A stretch of DNA of 64,000 nt from Epiperipatus broadwayi (Eukaryota > Onychophora > Udeonychophora > Euonychophora > Peripatidae): the NCBI GenBank assembly GCA_028023455.1, contig JAQFVV010012400.1:12281748-12345747 (forward strand). The letters run 5' to 3'. Position numbers and translations under genes: made by a program. Within the stretch, counting starts at the first letter, position 1, and each line of letters opens with the position of its first letter. Shown here piece after piece: positions 60,222 to 64,000 of this stretch. A model generated the notes under the pieces. The model was not told where the DNA came from. It searched no databases and saw only the letters and a list, made by a program, of their open reading frames with translations.

Positions 60222-60460
60222 CCGTTTGTGGATGCACTGTGATTTCTCCTTTTGCGGAATCAAGAATCTCTCAGCCACTATGCCCTTAGAAATCTGTTGG
60301 CCACTTTACCTTCCCTCTCCATTCCCTACCCAAAGTTTTTCCGTTATTCTCCATCCTATTTCCACAGTATAATCTTTGTCAACCCCATGACTTTTATATC
60401 TAAATCCCCCTTATCTTTCTCCAAACCCAGCATAAAAACCAAGAACCCTCTTTCTACATT
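60222..60460 (-). pseudogene. jockey/CR1-like LINE 3' end (5'-truncated copy)
   Basis: It matches 39,595-39,830 in the same orientation: the 3' UTR (GATGCACTGTGA, GAATCTCTCAGC) and the last codons of ORF2 (VFMLGLEKDKGDLDIKVMGL on the minus strand). The copy stops at about 60,460 and so is only about 240 bases, a typical 5'-truncated LINE insertion. Confidence 0.8.
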
Positions 60461-62689
60461 GAAGCTGTAAATATTGTCTTATCTATTTACACTTCACCTA
60501 ATACTAATATTAGCAGCACTAGTATAGCTTTAAACCCAATCTTATATATGTTAACTGACACCCGTCTCGCTAGAGCAGGTAGTATATGTATCATCAGTCT
60601 GTAATTGTAAATTTATTTTTATTATTAAACCTTATTAAATGTGTTAAAAGCCAGCGTATTTTAAAATTTCTTATTTTTATAATAAATGTCTCAAATTTTT
60701 GTGAATAAAGTTCTCTCTTTTTTGATTACAAATCTTAATCCCAATAAAATAGGTTTTGTTTCATGCGATGACTTGTGAAATTTTATCAGATTTGTAATAT
60801 TTTATATTTTGCTTTAATGCTTTCTTTAATTAGTAAATGAACCCTTGGGGCATGTTCAATGTTGGTAGGAGATTTCCTATTCTAAGGGAAACCGACCAAT
60901 AGAAGAGGCCACTGGGAAATCGCAGGCCACAGAGAGGAATTATGAGTGAACATCATGTATATTGAATCCAGATAAAGCAGGTATTAATTAATTTATTATG
61001 ATCGTTAGTGACCGATTTATTTATGCTTAGGCGTTGTAAATGTATAGTTGCCATCGTTTATTTATTAATTTTCTTGCTTTGACATATATCTTCAGAACCT
61101 TTGGAATGGACTAATCCCACTCCTCATTATCCCCCATAAAGTAGATGTTTTTTCTACTAGGGATTCAATTTCAGGCACTTCTAATAAATCAGTGTATGGG
61201 AACAAATGGATGAACCATCCCAACACGCTATCCGTTGCCACTATTCTTCAAAGATATGCTTCGGTTGTCGGGCCAGCGTATCTTTTCTTTATGCAAACAT
61301 GACAAAGCCACCTAGAGTATCTTAAGCGATCTCATTTTTTTTTACAAGCGATGGGAACTATAACGAATACCGCCTTCATTATTATCCATTTCTTTATAGA
61401 CATGCAACGCTCTCTGTCAGTCGTAATAGCATGCCATTTGCCAAACATTTTATTTTAATTATTTAGGTTAAATTATATATAATTGCGGCTTATGTTAGGT
61501 CAAACTATCTTATTCCCACTCATCCGGTCGATCTTCATGATTTAGTAACACGTATCGACATACGCGATTAGAATCGCACATTATAAAATCTTACTTAAAT
61601 ATATTCTAATATAATAAATCAATTATTGTATGTACCTTTATAATCTTTTAGATGAGGGTAAGACACTATGTATTATCAATGATTTAATTAAGTTCTTCCA
61701 TGACCTTGGAATGTTAACCAAACCAATCCGTTTTATATTTATATATTAATTGCACCAACCACATGTTTAACCGCAACTATAATCTTATTTTTATATGTTA
61801 AATTGTATTGCAGTTGCACTCATTAACTTTAATGTTAAAATAAATATGCATCTAATTGTATATGGTCTCGAATGACCTGTTTATTAATTCAGAAGTACAT
61901 AATTGCAAATTAAATTATTAGCAGATATGTAACCTCAATTGTATAGACATCCAGAGCTTATGTTGCTTTATTAATATATATATAATCACTTAATAAATTT
62001 ACTCTAGATCATTTACATGTATTCTTGCATTTATCATTTATTACTCGAATCTCTATTATTTGCTATTTTGTGAGACATAATTCTTTATTTGAATCAAATG
62101 TTTAAATTCAAACCCTTTGTTAATGTTGCCTTAAATATTACTACTACTCGAATCATTAATCAATGTCAAACAACTGTCTGTACCGTTCTTAACGATTATA
62201 GATTATAAAATTATTAATTACCCTATTAAAAATATGTATTATTTCAAGTCTCTTGCTCTCCCTGTTATCATTGCAGGGCCTGGAGTAATAAAAAGCTTGT
62301 TAGTATCATCAAAAGCGTTATTCATATAGTCATAGACCCTGGAGCATAGATAAATAGGTTGATATTTGGTATTGTTTTCTGACTTACGTATCTTGCGCAT
62401 ACTAGATGGATATACGTTTGCTTGGATTCTAGGTCTTGTTGAATGAACACACGATTTTGATCAGTACAGAGTTTTTTTTCTCCCGGGCTTCCCATGTGAA
62501 CGTGGGACTTCGATATATAAACCCACATATCTGAGTCATGAAATAAAGTTTTTTTTTTATCTTGTTAAATGAAAATAGAGATTTTTTTTCCCCCACCGGT
62601 CTTGGCTAAAGGTAAAAGTGATTTAAGTTGTATATAGGGATTGTATAAAATCGAGCCCTGTGTTGTTCAACCATAAAGAAGTTTTCATG
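60461..62689. other. less AT-rich non-coding stretch of unknown nature
   Basis: Compared with the rest of the window this part has fewer obvious repeats and more CG dinucleotides (for example around 61,255-61,280 and 61,500-61,575). No long frame or domain is recognised. A pyrimidine-rich run followed by AG at about 62,258-62,277 (CTCTCCCTG ... TTGCAG) could be a splice acceptor. It may hold exons of an unrecognised gene or single-copy intron sequence. Confidence 0.35.
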
Positions 62690-63160
62690 GGTGTAGTATT
62701 AATGAGTTAAAAATAAATACCTTGTTCTCGCACCATAATTGAGGTTTTATGTTAATCAAACATTCTGTTTAAACCATAAGTGAAAAATTTTTTTGTTGAG
62801 TTTAATACCTGGTTTTACAACCATATCAAATTTTTCCTCTTTTATAATCACAAAGGTGAAAATCTTGTTTTTAAAATTAAAACCCATGCTTTACAACCAT
62901 AAATGTAATTTTTTTTTTGTATCTGGTTTTGCAACCATATAAAAATTTTGTTTTCCTGTTTTATAACTACAAATGTGAAAATCTTGTTTTCTTTTTTTAA
63001 AATTAATACCCATGCTTTACAACCATAAGTGTAATCGTTTTTGTATCTGGTTTCATAACCATATAAAATTTTGTTTTCTTATTTTATGAACACGAAAGTG
63101 AAAATGTTTTTTTTTGAAAATTAAAACCCATGTGCTACAGCCATAAGTTCTAAGCTGTGT
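62690..63160. repeat. minisatellite with units of about 120 bases
   Basis: About four diverged units carry TACCTGGTTTTACAACCATA, then TTTTATAATCACAAAGGTG, AAAATCTTGTTT and AAAACCCATGCTTTACAACC. Unit borders recur near 62,805, 62,925 and 63,045. It is non-coding. Confidence 0.85.
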
Positions 63161-63685
63161 AATAACAATGTATACTTCATGTTTATTTTATTTTGTGCAT
63201 TTTTTTTGTTGTTCACCAATATCTTATAGATTGAGCTAGCTGTAGGAGTATTGTATTATTGTCAATCTTGATAACATGGCACCCTGGTGAACGAAATAAA
63301 TTATCAGTCACCTTTATAAGTTTTTTATCAAGTTCAAAAGAAGGGAAAACATAATAATAATTCTTGGCAACAAGCTTGTTTCACATGAGATTTGAATGAA
63401 AAAAAGAAAGGAAAAGGATGGTAAATGATGTATTAAATGTTTGAAACAATGAATCTTTTTTTTTGTCTATTTCAGGGGTGAGGGAGTGACCAAAGTGGAC
63501 GATTCAGAAGCAAAGCACGGATCAATCACGTTTTATTGTAAATAAATAAAAATTTCTTTAATAGATATCTTCTACAAGTATATAGTTATAGTTTCAGGCT
63601 TGGGAAGAAGTAGGGACATAGTTATAGAACAGGTCAGAGAAAGAATAGTGAAAGAAAGTAATGAGAAATGAGTAAACAGAGATGA
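63161..63685. other. possible 3' terminal exon and flank
   Basis: TTTTTTTTGTCTATTTCAG at about 63,457-63,475 is a good splice-acceptor shape. It is followed by a short relatively GC-rich segment (GGGGTGAGGGAGTGACC) and then AATAAATAAA at about 63,541-63,550, a potential polyadenylation signal. This would fit a last exon on the plus strand, but no coding frame supports it. Confidence 0.25.
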
Positions 63686-64000
63686 GGAAATAAACGTTCT
63701 AGTTGTTATTATTATAGAAAATCACAGAGAAATTAGGAACACAGTTATTGCTTTTGCTATTATCATTTAGACTCTAAAGTAAACGTTCTAGTTATTGTTA
63801 TTAGAGAAAATCAAAAAGAAATTAGGGACATAGTTATTGTTATCGTTATTATCACTTAGAGAGAAGTAAACATTCTAACTGTTATTATTATAGAAAATAA
63901 AAGAGAAATTAGGGACATAGTTATTGCTTTTATTATCATTTAGAGAAAAGTAAACATTCTAGTTATTGTTATATATAAACAAAACAAAAAAGTTGGAAGC
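63686..64000. repeat. minisatellite with units of 84-89 bases (runs to window edge)
   Basis: Units start with AAACGTTCTAGTT or AAACATTCTA at 63,692, 63,781, 63,868 and 63,952. Each contains AGAGAAATTAGGGACATAG and TTATTATCATTTAGAG. The units differ by a few substitutions. The array ends or continues past the window. Confidence 0.9.

Noticed and set aside
60252-60470. 72-codon plus-strand frame
   Set aside because: It is antisense to the LINE ORF2 C-terminus and 3' UTR.
62322-62528. 68-codon minus-strand frame in the less AT-rich region
   Set aside because: No recognisable domain or initiation context; left as part of an unassigned stretch.

Overview
The window looks like AT-rich (by eye roughly three quarters A+T) invertebrate metazoan nuclear DNA. 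It has no operons, no Shine-Dalgarno-led genes, no rRNA and no convincing tRNA gene. Most of it is decayed transposable elements: Penelope-like elements (PLEs), APE-type non-LTR retroelements, hAT and Merlin DNA transposons, and foldback MITEs. I cannot name the species; AT-rich cnidarian, chelicerate and mollusc genomes are all compatible.

Only two genes look intact: minus-strand, intronless reading frames of 836 codons (6,261-8,771) and 859 codons (56,978-59,557). They are paralogs with one architecture: a long N-terminal coiled coil, about five ankyrin repeats, and a C-terminal armadillo-type domain that I recognise as ZYG11/ZER1-like, the fold that reads glycine N-degrons in CUL2 ubiquitin-ligase receptors. 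Three degraded relatives lie between them on the same strand (36,345-37,110; 42,695-44,640; 55,600-56,545). The window is therefore a birth-and-death tandem array of this family.

Layout: 1-1,246 is one copy of a 1.2-kb direct repeat, with its partner at 20,331-21,538. 2,430-3,770 is an RTE-like remnant. 6,261-9,115 is gene 1 with a tandem-repeat upstream region. 10,900-20,000 holds a non-LTR fragment, a 1.1-kb palindrome and several copies of a repeat with a hammerhead-ribozyme-like core. 22,990-26,880 is a minisatellite followed by a near-full-span but ruined RTE-like element with a nested MITE. 27,523-28,100 is a MITE and a possible tRNA-derived SINE. 29,817-34,432 is a head-to-head pair of PLE copies. 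34,912-36,000 is a hAT transposase tail between two foldback elements. 36,345-45,000 contains ankyrin-family pseudogenes, a jockey-like LINE end and PLE termini. 47,000-48,960 is a Merlin-like fragment, a foldback MITE and a third PLE. 49,916-50,675 is a hAT MITE with a perfect 8-bp target duplication. 51,890-56,545 has PLE ends, a MITE and a pseudogene. 56,978-59,557 is gene 2. 60,222-64,000 has a LINE 3' end, poorly understood single-copy-looking sequence and two minisatellites.

The most interesting items are the coiled-coil/ankyrin/ZYG11-like architecture, the hammerhead-like hairpins at the ends of several PLE families, and the repeated head-to-head, 3'-ends-outward arrangement of PLE copies.
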